A stretch of DNA of 64,000 nt from an uncultured Bacteroidota bacterium (GTDB taxonomy: Bacteria > Bacteroidota > Bacteroidia > Flavobacteriales > Flavobacteriaceae). Position numbers and translations under genes: made by a program. The notes beneath the pieces are model-generated. The model saw only the letters and a list, made by a program, of their open reading frames with translations, was not told the DNA's origin and did not search any database. Positions 40,271 through 50,293 of this stretch are shown piece after piece; position 1 is the first letter of the stretch, and the number at the start of each line of letters is the position of its first letter. The stretch lies in the NCBI GenBank assembly GCA_902514615.1, contig CABXRG010000004.1, positions 1 to 64,000 of the forward strand, written 5' to 3'.

Positions 40271-43261
40271 ATGAAAAGACTTATTCTATTGTTCATTTTA
40301 TTTACAAGTGGACTATACAGTCAAGACTATTTTATTGTTAATGATGGCGTCAAAACAAAGAATTATGAATATAATGTATTAACCAATGCAAATATTTATT
40401 CGAGTGGTGGCATAATTAATAACGCATCACTAATAATTAAAAATGGAAAAATTTTAGAGATTGGACAAAATCTAGACTTACCAGAAAATAGTGTAATTCA
40501 TGATTTAAAAGGGCAATATATTTATCCATCTTTTATTGAAATTCACTCTTCATTTGGAATTAAAAAACCTCAAAGATCTTCATTTAGCAGAAGTTCTCAA
40601 TATGAACCCAAAAGAGATGGATATTATTGGAATGATCATATCTTAAGTGATTATAACAGTCTAGCTGACTACAATTATGATCAGAGAGAAGCTAAAGCAC
40701 TACGTAATATTGGTTTTGGAATTATAAACTCTCACAGTAGTGATGGAGTACACAGAGGCACTAGCTTTACATTAGGTTTAATTGATGAACAAAATGAATC
40801 TTACAGGATAATTTCAAAAAAAACTGCTGAACATTATTCTTTTTCTAGAAGTTTAAAATCAAATCAATCATACCCTAGTTCAACTATGGGAGCCATTGCA
40901 TTAATAAGACAATTACATTACGATGCAGATTGGTATTCTCAGGGAAATTCTGAAACAAAAGATTTAGCACTTGAAGCATTAATAGAAAATGTAAAACTTC
41001 CTAAGTTATTTGATGCTAATGATAAGCTAAATGTTTTAAGAGCAGCGAAATTATCAAATGAGTTTGATCTGAATTTTGCCATTAAAGGTTCTGGAAAAGA
41101 ATATGAAAATGTAAGAGAGTTAAAGCAATTTAATAATACACTTATAATCCCAGTAAATTTCCCAAAAGCATTTAATGTATCAAATTCTCAACTTAACAAG
41201 AAACTTACAATCAATCAACTTAGATATTGGACACAAGCTCCAGCTAACCTATCAATTCTTGAAAAGAATGGAATAAATTTTGTTATTACATCATCAGATC
41301 TTAAAAACAAAGGAGATTTTTTAAAAAACATTAGAAAAGCCATAAAATATGGCTTAAGTGAGAAGAAAGCAATCGAAGCATTAACAATAATTCCAGCAAA
41401 ATCTATTAATCTTGATACTGAAATTGGTAAACTAGATGAAGGATATTTAGCGAATTTATTAGTTACTTCAGGTCCATTATTTGATGACAAAACTGTTATC
41501 AATGAAAATTGGGTCAAAGGGCAAAGACATATTATAAAAAATACTAATAAAATTAATTTTGATGGCAGTTACACGGTTGAAATAAATAACAGTAAATATA
41601 TAATTGAAATTTCAAACAGCATTAGTAGTCCAAAGACAAAAATTAAAAAAGATTCCTTAGATATAAAATCAAAATCGACTTTAATTGATGACTGGTTTGA
41701 TGTTACTATTTTTGATAGTATCAATGGAAAATCGTCTTTTGCTCAACTCTCTTCTAAAATTATTTCTAGTAAAGAATTAAATGGAACCGGTTCTGATTTT
41801 AATAATTTAAAATTTTCATTTAAAACAACTAATGAAAATATTGATAATGAAAAAAAATCGAAAAAAAAGAATTACTCAAAATCTAAAGCATCTATAGTAT
41901 CAAATGTAACATATCCTAATGTTGGGTTTGGTATAAAAGAGCTTCCAGTAAGCAAATCAATTCATTTCAAAAATGCAACACTATGGACAAATGAAGAATT
42001 GGGGATTGCAAAAAATACTGATATTATAATTGATAAGGGTAAAATTATTTCTATAGGAAAAGGCCTTAAGACACCTGAAAATTTTGAAGTTATTGACGCT
42101 ACGGGTAAACATATTACATCTGGAATAATAGATGAACATTCACACATGGGAGCTTCAAGTATAAATGAGGGAGGTCACAATTCTTCTGCTGAAGTGTCAA
42201 TTATGGATGTTATTAATCCTGATGATATAAATATTTATAGAAACTTAGCGGGTGGTGTAACAACAGTACAAGTTCTTCATGGGTCAGCAAATCCTATTGG
42301 TGGTCAATCTGCTATTATCAAACTTCGTTGGGGGTCAGAAATAAATGATATGTTCTTTAGGGATGCCGATCCATTTATAAAATTTGCACTTGGAGAGAAT
42401 GTTAAACAATCTAATTGGAGTGGTTCAAGATTTCCTCAAACACGAATGGGAGTTGAACAAATTTTTGTTGATCATTTTGACAGAGCAAAAGAATATGCGG
42501 AAAAATGGACTAAATACAATGCACTAAATAAAAGGCAAAAAATTTCGACTGAAAAACCAAGATTTGATGAAGAGATGGAAACTCTTTGGGAGATAATGAG
42601 GGGAGATAGATTTGTATCTAGCCATTCATATATACAGAGTGAAATAAATATGTTGATGAAAGTAGCTGAAAAATTTGATTTTAGAATAAATACTTTCACT
42701 CATATATTAGAAGGATACAAAGTTGCAGACAAAATGGCTGAACATGGTGTTGGAGGATCAACTTTTTCAGACTGGTGGGGCTATAAATATGAAGTAAATG
42801 ATGCAATTCCTTACAACGCTGCTATTATGCATAATGCAGGAGTGACAGTTGCACTTAATTCTGATAGCTCAGAGCTTTCTAGAAGATTAAATCTGGAAGC
42901 TGCTAAAGCAGTTAAATATGGAGGAGTTTCTGAGGAAGATGCCTGGAAATTTGTAACTCTTAATCCTGCTAAACTACTTCATTTAGATGATAAAGTTGGA
43001 AGTCTTAAGGTTGGTAAACATGCTGATATTGTTGTCTGGAGTGGTCACCCAATGTCTCTATACACTAAGACTGAAAAAACGTTTGTAGATGGTGCTTTAT
43101 ATTTTGATCAAGATGAACATGAAAATAAGATAAATGATATTCGGAAAGAAAAAGCTGATTTAATTAAACTAATGTTTAATGAAAACTCACCGGGTGCTAA
43201 TTTAAAATACCCAAACCCTAGAGCTCAAAAAGAAGTTAATTGTGAAACAACAGAATTTTAA
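40271..43261 (+). CDS. Amidohydrolase family protein with two amidohydrolase-type domains
   Basis: A signal peptide (about 1-18, ending YSQ) exports the protein. Residues about 40-430 form one amidohydrolase barrel, but the expected HxH metal motif is IEIHSS (His92 only), so this half should be inactive. A linker with many Lys and Ser follows, then a second barrel (about 560-990) with DEHSHMG (His623, His625), later THILEGYK, and the closing GKHADIVVWSGHP. It is followed by the 443-residue partner gene with a 4-base gap. Known Bacteroidota relatives act as secreted peptidase/imidazolonepropionase-like enzymes; substrate unknown. Confidence 0.88.
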   Translation: MKRLILLFILFTSGLYSQDYFIVNDGVKTKNYEYNVLTNANIYSSGGIINNASLIIKNGKILEIGQNLDLPENSVIHDLKGQYIYPSFIEIHSSFGIKKPQRSSFSRSSQYEPKRDGYYWNDHILSDYNSLADYNYDQREAKALRNIGFGIINSHSSDGVHRGTSFTLGLIDEQNESYRIISKKTAEHYSFSRSLKSNQSYPSSTMGAIALIRQLHYDADWYSQGNSETKDLALEALIENVKLPKLFDANDKLNVLRAAKLSNEFDLNFAIKGSGKEYENVRELKQFNNTLIIPVNFPKAFNVSNSQLNKKLTINQLRYWTQAPANLSILEKNGINFVITSSDLKNKGDFLKNIRKAIKYGLSEKKAIEALTIIPAKSINLDTEIGKLDEGYLANLLVTSGPLFDDKTVINENWVKGQRHIIKNTNKINFDGSYTVEINNSKYIIEISNSISSPKTKIKKDSLDIKSKSTLIDDWFDVTIFDSINGKSSFAQLSSKIISSKELNGTGSDFNNLKFSFKTTNENIDNEKKSKKKNYSKSKASIVSNVTYPNVGFGIKELPVSKSIHFKNATLWTNEELGIAKNTDIIIDKGKIISIGKGLKTPENFEVIDATGKHITSGIIDEHSHMGASSINEGGHNSSAEVSIMDVINPDDINIYRNLAGGVTTVQVLHGSANPIGGQSAIIKLRWGSEINDMFFRDADPFIKFALGENVKQSNWSGSRFPQTRMGVEQIFVDHFDRAKEYAEKWTKYNALNKRQKISTEKPRFDEEMETLWEIMRGDRFVSSHSYIQSEINMLMKVAEKFDFRINTFTHILEGYKVADKMAEHGVGGSTFSDWWGYKYEVNDAIPYNAAIMHNAGVTVALNSDSSELSRRLNLEAAKAVKYGGVSEEDAWKFVTLNPAKLLHLDDKVGSLKVGKHADIVVWSGHPMSLYTKTEKTFVDGALYFDQDEHENKINDIRKEKADLIKLMFNENSPGANLKYPNPRAQKEVNCETTEF

Positions 43262-43265
43262 TATT

Positions 43266-44597
43266 ATGAAAAAAATTATTTTAATAAATATCCTATTTAT
43301 AAACCTTATTTTTTCACAGCAAACACCTGCCCCTGCTCAAGAGAAATCAATTTTAATATTTGGTGCAACTACTCACACTGGAACTGGAGAAGTATTAGAA
43401 AATAGTGTAATTGGATTCACAAATGGAAAAATTGACTTAATTGCTTCTACTGGGGGTGATTGGAATAAAGCAACCTTGGATCTATTTACTGATTCGAATA
43501 GTGAAAAATATGATACATTAATTAATGCAAAGGATCATCATGTATATCCAGGAATTATAGCAATGAATTCTAATTTAGGTTTAGTTGAAGTAGATGCTGT
43601 TAAAGCATCAGTAGATGATGACGAATCAGGCACATATCTTCCTAATATTAGATCAATTATTGCTTATAATGCAGAGTCAAAAGCTGTAGAGAGCATGAGA
43701 CCAAATGGAGTTCTTCTTGCTCAAATTGCTCCTAATGGTGGAGTAATTTCTGGAAGTTCATCTATAGTTCAGTTAGATGCTTGGAATTGGGAAGATGCAG
43801 TAGTAGATTATGATCAAGGTATTCATGTTAACTGGCCTAGCCCATACACATTTGGAAGATGGTGGTTAGGTGAAGACAGGGGACTGAAAGCTAATACTAA
43901 CTACAGCAAACAGGTTCAAAATTTAAAAGATTTTTTTGATAGTTCTAAAGCTAATTTTGATCTTACTAATTCAATGAATCTTAAAGCTAAAGCTATGAAA
44001 GGTATTTTTGAAGGATCCACAACAATCTACCTAAATGCTGATGACGAAAAAGAAATAGTAGATGGGATTACTTTCTTAAAAAAATACGGAATCGATAAAA
44101 TTGTTATTGTAGGAGGAACAGGCTCTCTAAATCAAGTTGATTTTATTAAAGAAAACAATGTTCCAGTAGTAGTTACTCAACCATATAGGTTACCTCAATC
44201 TACAGATGAGGATCCAAGGGAGACATTCAAACTAGCAAAAAAATTAATAGATAGTGGAATACTAGTAGCTATTGATCCAACTGGAACTACCCAGGATAGA
44301 GTTAGTACTAGAAATCTGCCTTTCTATGCAGGGAGTTTCTCAAGCTTTGGAATAGATAAAGAAGTAGCATTATCAATGATAACTCATAATCCTGCAAAAA
44401 TATTAGGAATTGATAATAAATTTGGAACACTAGAAGTTGGTAAAAGTGCTACACTATTTATATCAAAAGGTGATGCACTAGATATTATGTCAAATAATGT
44501 AACTCACGCTTTTATATCAGGAAGAAATCTTAGTCTAGAAACTCACCAAACTAGATTATGGAGAAGATATTCAAATAAATATTCAAATTCTCAATAA
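43266..44597 (+). CDS. Secreted amidohydrolase-like protein, partner of preceding gene
   Basis: The start is set at ATG 43266 (MKKIILINILF), giving a signal peptide that ends IFSQ; an upstream ATG within the previous gene lacks a signal. The fold matches amidohydrolases (ENSVIGFTNGKID, YPGIIAMN, GTLEVGKSATLFISKGDA) but no HxH metal motif is seen at the expected place after PGII, so it is probably not catalytic by itself. It may pair with the larger protein. Ends 59 bases before the RelA/SpoT gene. Confidence 0.85.
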   Translation: MKKIILINILFINLIFSQQTPAPAQEKSILIFGATTHTGTGEVLENSVIGFTNGKIDLIASTGGDWNKATLDLFTDSNSEKYDTLINAKDHHVYPGIIAMNSNLGLVEVDAVKASVDDDESGTYLPNIRSIIAYNAESKAVESMRPNGVLLAQIAPNGGVISGSSSIVQLDAWNWEDAVVDYDQGIHVNWPSPYTFGRWWLGEDRGLKANTNYSKQVQNLKDFFDSSKANFDLTNSMNLKAKAMKGIFEGSTTIYLNADDEKEIVDGITFLKKYGIDKIVIVGGTGSLNQVDFIKENNVPVVVTQPYRLPQSTDEDPRETFKLAKKLIDSGILVAIDPTGTTQDRVSTRNLPFYAGSFSSFGIDKEVALSMITHNPAKILGIDNKFGTLEVGKSATLFISKGDALDIMSNNVTHAFISGRNLSLETHQTRLWRRYSNKYSNSQ

Positions 44598-44628
44598 TAA
44601 TAACACTTTCAATCCATAATTATTATTT

Positions 44629-44654
44629 GTAAATTTATTTAACTTAAAATTTAC
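44629..44654 (+). promoter_or_regulatory. Hairpin just before the RelA/SpoT start
   Basis: GTAAATTT pairs perfectly with AAATTTAC across a 10-base loop, ending 2 bases before the GTG start codon at 44657. A stem here would cover the translation start. All pairs but two are A-T, so the structure is weak and may be chance. Confidence 0.3.
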
Positions 44655-44656
44655 GA

Positions 44657-46858
44657 GTGTTAGTTGAAAATCAAATATTACCAAAAGAAATATCCAATCT
44701 TTATGATGAGTTAATTGATTGTTCTTATCAAAAAATATTATCTAAAGAAAAAAAGATAATTTATCAATCATTGGTAATAGCTTACAATGCTCATGATGGA
44801 CAAAAAAGAAAATCTGGCGAACCTTATCTTTACCACCCTATTGCAGTAGCTAAAATTGTAGCAGAAGATATTGGACTAGATTATGTATCAATAGCATCAG
44901 CTATTCTTCACGATGTAGTTGAAGATACTGTCATAACTCTAGATGATTTAGATCACAGTGTTGGGAAAGAAATTTCAAAAATAGTTGATGGTCTAACAAA
45001 AATTTCCACCTTAAAAAAAAATGAAGATTATTCAGTTCAGGCTGAGAACTATCGCAAAATGCTTCTTACTCTACATAATGATATAAGAGTTATACTGATT
45101 AAGATCGCCGACAGACTTCATAATATGAGGACAATTGACTTTCTATCTAAGGCTAAACAAGATCAAATGGCCTCTGAATCAATTTATATATATGCTCCAT
45201 TGGCTCATCGCGTAGGATTATATAACATTAAAAATGAGCTTGAAGATATTAGTTTAAGGATTCTGGATAGTCAAAAGTATAATCTAATTAAAAATAAAAT
45301 TGACAAAGAATTTGTTAATCAAGAAAAATATGTTGATTCATTTAAAAGCTTAATTAGTAAAAATTTAGATGATCAAAAAATTAAATATTCAATTTTAGGG
45401 AGAAATAAATCTATCTATTCTATTCACAATAAAATTCAAAATAAAAATATTTCATTTGATGAGGTATATGACCGTTTTGCAATTAGAATTATTTATAAAT
45501 CATTACCAAAGAATGAAAAGTTTGTTGCATGGAAAATTTATTCAATTATAACTGATCATTTTACTCCAAACCCAACTAGATTAAGAGATTGGATAACGCT
45601 TCCTAAGACAAACGGATATGAAGCACTTCACTTAACTGTTGTTGGTCCAAAAAATAAATGGATAGAAATTCAGATTAGGTCAGAGAGAATGAACGAGATT
45701 GCAGAGAAAGGATATGCAGCTCATTTTGGATATAAACATAAAGAATCTAAAAAAAATGAAGTTGATCTTTGGTTAAATAAGCTTCAAGATGTATTAAATC
45801 ATGAAAATGATCATGCTGTGGACTTTGTAGAAGATTTTAAACTTAGCTTTTATTCTAAGGAAATATATGTCTTTACTCCAAATGGAGATTTAAAATCTTT
45901 AAAAAGTGGGTCAACTGCTCTAGATTTCGCATTTCATGTACATACAGATATTGGAATTAAGACCAGGGGGGCAAAAGTTAATGGTAAAATAGTTCCTTTA
46001 AGTAGAATACTTAAAAGTGGAGATCAAGTTGATATTATTACTTCTGAAAACGTAAAGCCTAATGTAAACTGGTTAGAATTTGTTGAAACTTCAAAAGCAA
46101 AATCAAAAATTAAATCCTCTTTAAATGAAGAAAAAAAGAGAATAGCTCTTGATGGAAAAGAAATGCTAGAAAGAAAGCTTAAGCAGTTAAAAATAAAACT
46201 TGATGATAAGGTTTCAGGCCAAATGATGAAATTTTTTAAAATCAATGCTAGTAATGATCTTTTTTATAAAATTGGAAATGGATCAATTGATAATAAACAA
46301 ATTAAAAGTTTTGCAAACGACTATAATAGCTATTTAGGATACTTCAGAAGAAGAATGGGATCTGATAATACTAGAATTGATAAAATAGCAGACTCAGTAG
46401 ATCTAATAAAGTTTGACAAATTAGTATTTGGAAAAGAGAGTGAGATGCTTAAATATTCAATGGCTAACTGTTGTAACCCTATTCCGGGAGATAAAGTTTT
46501 CGGTTTTGTCTCAGTTAAAGATGGAGTAAAAGTTCATAAGAAAGATTGTCCAAATTCAATTTCTTTAAGATCTAATTATGCATACAGAGTTATTTCAGCT
46601 AATTGGATTGATTCTGAAAATCATGAATTTAATGCAAAAATAGAACTTAGTGGAATTGACGCTTTAGGAGTTATGAATAATATTACATCTGTAATATCGA
46701 ACTCTATGAATTTTAATATGAGTAAAATATCATTTGAAACTCATGACGGAACATTTACTGGAATAATAAATTTAGAAGTAAAAAATAAAGTAATTTTAAA
46801 TAAATTATTAAAAAAACTTACTTCTATTGATGGAGTTGAAAAAGTATCCAGAAAATAA
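44657..46858 (+). CDS. Bifunctional (p)ppGpp synthetase/hydrolase, RelA/SpoT family
   Basis: Controls the stringent response. The HD hydrolase domain is intact: SGEPYLYHPIAVA with HDVVEDT (about 95-101) and RLHNMRT. The synthetase domain has YDRFAIRII and GYEALHLTVVGP, followed by EIQIRSERMNEIAEKGYAAHFGYK. TGS (EIYVFTPNGDLKSLKSGSTALDFAF) and C-terminal ACT domains follow. 733 residues, standard for bifunctional enzymes. The start is GTG at 44657, where a hairpin ends 2 bases upstream. Fur follows 5 bases later. Confidence 0.95.
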   Translation: MLVENQILPKEISNLYDELIDCSYQKILSKEKKIIYQSLVIAYNAHDGQKRKSGEPYLYHPIAVAKIVAEDIGLDYVSIASAILHDVVEDTVITLDDLDHSVGKEISKIVDGLTKISTLKKNEDYSVQAENYRKMLLTLHNDIRVILIKIADRLHNMRTIDFLSKAKQDQMASESIYIYAPLAHRVGLYNIKNELEDISLRILDSQKYNLIKNKIDKEFVNQEKYVDSFKSLISKNLDDQKIKYSILGRNKSIYSIHNKIQNKNISFDEVYDRFAIRIIYKSLPKNEKFVAWKIYSIITDHFTPNPTRLRDWITLPKTNGYEALHLTVVGPKNKWIEIQIRSERMNEIAEKGYAAHFGYKHKESKKNEVDLWLNKLQDVLNHENDHAVDFVEDFKLSFYSKEIYVFTPNGDLKSLKSGSTALDFAFHVHTDIGIKTRGAKVNGKIVPLSRILKSGDQVDIITSENVKPNVNWLEFVETSKAKSKIKSSLNEEKKRIALDGKEMLERKLKQLKIKLDDKVSGQMMKFFKINASNDLFYKIGNGSIDNKQIKSFANDYNSYLGYFRRRMGSDNTRIDKIADSVDLIKFDKLVFGKESEMLKYSMANCCNPIPGDKVFGFVSVKDGVKVHKKDCPNSISLRSNYAYRVISANWIDSENHEFNAKIELSGIDALGVMNNITSVISNSMNFNMSKISFETHDGTFTGIINLEVKNKVILNKLLKKLTSIDGVEKVSRK

Positions 46859-46863
46859 TTACG

Positions 46864-47316
46864 ATGATTTTTAAGAAGAAAAAAAATAATGATGAGGTCG
46901 TAGAAGTTTTTACAAAATTTCTTAATCACCATAATCATAGAAAAACTCCTGAAAGATTTAGTATACTAAATGAAGTCTACTCTATAGAAGGCCACTTTGA
47001 TATTGATTCGTTATATGAAAAAATGAACAAGAAAAACTACAGAGTTAGTAGAGCTACTCTTTATAATACAATTGAGCTCTTACTTGAAAGTGGTTTAGTG
47101 AGAAAACATCAATTTGGTGAATCTTTTTCTCAATATGAAAAATGCTATTTTAATAATCAACATGATCATATAATTATTACTGACACTGGTGAAGTTAAAG
47201 AATTCTGCGATCCCAGAATTCAATCCATTAAAAAAGATATTGAGGAAATTTTTAATGTTGATATTGAAGATCATTCACTATATTTATACGCTACAAGCAA
47301 GAAGAAAAAAAAATAG
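46864..47316 (+). CDS. Fur family transcriptional regulator
   Basis: Metal- or peroxide-sensing repressor. The winged helix spans RKTPERFSILNEVYSIEGHFDIDSLYEKM and SRATLYNTIELLLESGLV. NQHDHIIITDTGEVKEF carries the HDH ligand pair; the structural-zinc CxxC that usually follows His is missing, replaced by ITDTG, and FCDP holds one Cys. A Lys-rich C-terminal tail ends the protein. 150 residues. It follows the RelA/SpoT gene by 5 bases and precedes purA by 7, so its own target must lie elsewhere. Confidence 0.9.
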   Translation: MIFKKKKNNDEVVEVFTKFLNHHNHRKTPERFSILNEVYSIEGHFDIDSLYEKMNKKNYRVSRATLYNTIELLLESGLVRKHQFGESFSQYEKCYFNNQHDHIIITDTGEVKEFCDPRIQSIKKDIEEIFNVDIEDHSLYLYATSKKKKK

Positions 47317-47323
47317 ATAATTT

Positions 47324-48601
47324 ATGTCTTTAGATCTTTTATTAGGCCTTCAATGGGGAGATGAGGGAAAGGGTAAAATAGTTGATGCAATCACTTCAAA
47401 TTATGATATCATAGCTAGATTTCAAGGAGGTCCAAATGCTGGTCATACAATAGAATTTGATGGTCATAAACATGTTTTACATACAATTCCATCTGGTATT
47501 TTTAATAAGGATTCAATCAATGTAATTGGAAATGGGGTAGTAATAGATCCGGGTATTTTTCTTAAAGAAATTAACGGATTAAAAAAATTTAATATTGATC
47601 TAAAAAGTAAGTTATTCATATCAAAAAGAGCTCATATAATTTTGCCCACACATAAAATTATTGATGCTACATCAGAAGCATCTAAAGGAAAGAAAAAAAT
47701 TGGATCAACTCTTAAAGGTATAGGGCCTACTTACATGGATAAGACAGGAAGAAATGGTATAAGAGTTGGGGATATAATTGATGATAACTGGCAAAAAAAG
47801 TATAATAGTTTAAAAGAAAAACATCTTAATCTCATTTCAAATTTTAATGAAAAAGTTGATATAAGCCTTGATCAGCTAGAAGCAGAATTTTTTGAAGGGA
47901 TTAAATGTTTAAAATCTTTTAAACTAATTGAGAGTGAAAATTATTTAAATAAATCAATCAGTGAAGGAAAGAAAATTCTAGCTGAGGGTGCTCAAGGTTC
48001 TTTATTAGATATTGACTTTGGTACTTATCCATTTGTTACTTCCTCCAATACAACTTCAGCCGGTGCATGTTCAGGACTTGGTGTTCCTCCAAACAAAATA
48101 AGAAATATTAGAGGAATTTTTAAAGCATATACTACAAGAGTTGGTTCTGGCCCTTTTCCTACTGAACTATTTAACTCAACTGGTGAAAAAATAAGAAAGG
48201 TTGGACATGAATTTGGTGCTACAACTGGAAGGGACAGAAGATGTGGTTGGCTAGATCTTGTTGCACTTAAATACTCAATACAAATTAATGGTGTTACAGA
48301 GTTAAATATTATGAAATCTGATGTATTAAGTTCAATTGAAAAATTATTGGTTTGTACCTCTTATACAATAGATGAAGAGGAAGTGGATTTCTTCCCATAT
48401 GATATTAAATCAAAAGATATTACTCCAAATTATATTGAGTTCAATGGATGGAGCGAAGACATAACTGCTGTAACTAATGAAGATGACCTGCCCAATGAAC
48501 TTATTGACTATATTGATTATATAGAATCATTTGTTGATGTTCCTATTAATTTGATATCTGTAGGTCCTGATCGAACACAAACAATCTACAGAAATAGATG
48601 A
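47324..48601 (+). CDS. purA: Adenylosuccinate synthetase
   Basis: GTP-dependent first step from IMP to AMP. LQWGDEGKGKIVD (about 9-21) is the P-loop-like motif with the catalytic Asp, NAGHTIEFDGHKHVLHTIPSG follows, and GATTGRDRRCGW marks the IMP site near 285-296. 425 residues, standard. Its stop codon overlaps the next start (ATGA). Confidence 0.97.
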   Translation: MSLDLLLGLQWGDEGKGKIVDAITSNYDIIARFQGGPNAGHTIEFDGHKHVLHTIPSGIFNKDSINVIGNGVVIDPGIFLKEINGLKKFNIDLKSKLFISKRAHIILPTHKIIDATSEASKGKKKIGSTLKGIGPTYMDKTGRNGIRVGDIIDDNWQKKYNSLKEKHLNLISNFNEKVDISLDQLEAEFFEGIKCLKSFKLIESENYLNKSISEGKKILAEGAQGSLLDIDFGTYPFVTSSNTTSAGACSGLGVPPNKIRNIRGIFKAYTTRVGSGPFPTELFNSTGEKIRKVGHEFGATTGRDRRCGWLDLVALKYSIQINGVTELNIMKSDVLSSIEKLLVCTSYTIDEEEVDFFPYDIKSKDITPNYIEFNGWSEDITAVTNEDDLPNELIDYIDYIESFVDVPINLISVGPDRTQTIYRNR

Positions 48602-50205
48602 GTCATTTGAAGTTTCTTATAATCTTTTTTTTAACTGTAGCTTCAGTTAATGGACAAGAACAAAGAACTATTGAAATAATACAAGCAGGAAAATCTATTA
48701 GAAATTCCCAGGAATATCCCGGAGCGAATATTTTACAGAGAGATAATGATTTAAGAGTGATTTTATTTCACGATGGGGCTAGAATTGAATCTGACCTATC
48801 ATATTATTACTTTAACGAAAACTCATTTAAAGCTAATGGTCAGGTAAATTTTAATCAAGGAGATTCATTAGTCCTTACCTCAGATTTCCTAGAATATGAT
48901 GGTGTTTCAAAAAAAGCTTTTGCATATGGCAATGTTAAATTAACAAGGCCAGATATGAAACTTGAAACCGATACACTATACCTAGATAGAATAAAAAACA
49001 TTGCTTTTTATAATTCAAAAGGTAGAGTAATTGATAATGATAATGTATTGGAAAGCATATCTGGAACTTACTACATGGATCCAAAAAAATATATTTTTAA
49101 ATCAAATGTAGTAATCAATAATCCTGAGTACAATGTAAAATCCGAAGAATTGGAATATTACACTGAGACAAATCTTACATACTTTAATGATAAGACATTA
49201 ATAACCGGTACTGATTATACAATATTATGTAAAAATGGATTTTATGACACTAGTAATCAAAAAGGATATTTTAGAGATGATGCAATTATTAATTACGATG
49301 GAAAAATTATTAATGGAGACAGTATTTTCTTTGAAAATGAGAAATCATATGCATCTGCAAGCTATAATATAAAAATTAATGATACTATTAATAAATCTAT
49401 TATTACAGGTCATTATGGCGAAATTTTCAAAGAAAAAGATTCTGCGATTGTTACAAGAAATGCACTGGCTGTTAATATAATTAAAAATGATTCATTGTAT
49501 ATTCATTCTGATACAATAACAATCACCGGACCAGATGAAAACAAGATTTTAAAGGGATATTATGATGTAAGAATTTTAAAATCAGATGTAAGAGGTTTGT
49601 CTGATTCAATTCATTTTAATCAACAGACTGGGTTAATTAAATTATTAAAAAAACCTAAAAGCTCTAAGTTTACCAAGAGATTAACAGATGAAGAAAAGAA
49701 TAAACTTAATCCGGTCATATGGTTTGGTAAAAATCAAATAATAGGAGATAAAATTTTCTTAAAATCTAATATGATTTCAGAAGAACTTGATTCGCTAATT
49801 ATTAGAGGAAATGTTTTTATGAGTCAAAAAGATTCATTAGTTGATGGTAGATTCAATCAAATCAAAGGCGAAAAGCTTGATGGTTACTTTAATGATGGAA
49901 GTTTAGATAATGTATTAATTGTAAAAAACAGTACACTATTGTATTATATGTACTCTGATGATGCAGAATTCATTGGCATGAATAAGACTCTTGCAAGTTC
50001 AATTCTCATCAAATTTTCAAATAATGAAATTTCTGAGGTTTCTTTTTATAAAACACCCGATGGTAATGTTGTATCTGAGAATAATATAATTTTAAATGAG
50101 ATGAGGCTTCCTGGTTTCATTTGGAGAGAGGAAGAAAAACCAAATAATGTTAGAGATTTATTTAGCGAAGCAGATAAAAAATTGGAAATAGTTGAAATTG
50201 AATAA
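48598..50205 (+). CDS. OstA/LptA-like protein
   Basis: Periplasmic protein built from beta-jellyroll strands, here 535 residues, longer than classic LptA. A signal peptide ends VNGQ near 20. The repeated pattern of FNQGDSLVLTSDFLEYDG, AYGNVKLTRPDMKLETDTLYLDR and GYFRDDAIINYDGKIINGDSIFF is the LptA/OstA strand repeat. Such proteins carry lipopolysaccharide across the periplasm. The start ATG overlaps the purA stop. A long spacer of 88 bases follows. Confidence 0.85.
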   Translation: MSHLKFLIIFFLTVASVNGQEQRTIEIIQAGKSIRNSQEYPGANILQRDNDLRVILFHDGARIESDLSYYYFNENSFKANGQVNFNQGDSLVLTSDFLEYDGVSKKAFAYGNVKLTRPDMKLETDTLYLDRIKNIAFYNSKGRVIDNDNVLESISGTYYMDPKKYIFKSNVVINNPEYNVKSEELEYYTETNLTYFNDKTLITGTDYTILCKNGFYDTSNQKGYFRDDAIINYDGKIINGDSIFFENEKSYASASYNIKINDTINKSIITGHYGEIFKEKDSAIVTRNALAVNIIKNDSLYIHSDTITITGPDENKILKGYYDVRILKSDVRGLSDSIHFNQQTGLIKLLKKPKSSKFTKRLTDEEKNKLNPVIWFGKNQIIGDKIFLKSNMISEELDSLIIRGNVFMSQKDSLVDGRFNQIKGEKLDGYFNDGSLDNVLIVKNSTLLYYMYSDDAEFIGMNKTLASSILIKFSNNEISEVSFYKTPDGNVVSENNIILNEMRLPGFIWREEEKPNNVRDLFSEADKKLEIVEIE

Positions 50206-50293
50206 CCTAAGATGTTAACTACTTTGTTGAAAATAATTTTAATTCAGATAAATATGAGTTTATGAGATGAGTAATTTAGAATAAAAATTATTC

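Noticed and set aside
41215-41517. Minus-strand open frame of 100 codons within the large amidohydrolase gene
   Set aside because: Antisense to a conserved coding region, with composition expected for a shadow frame.
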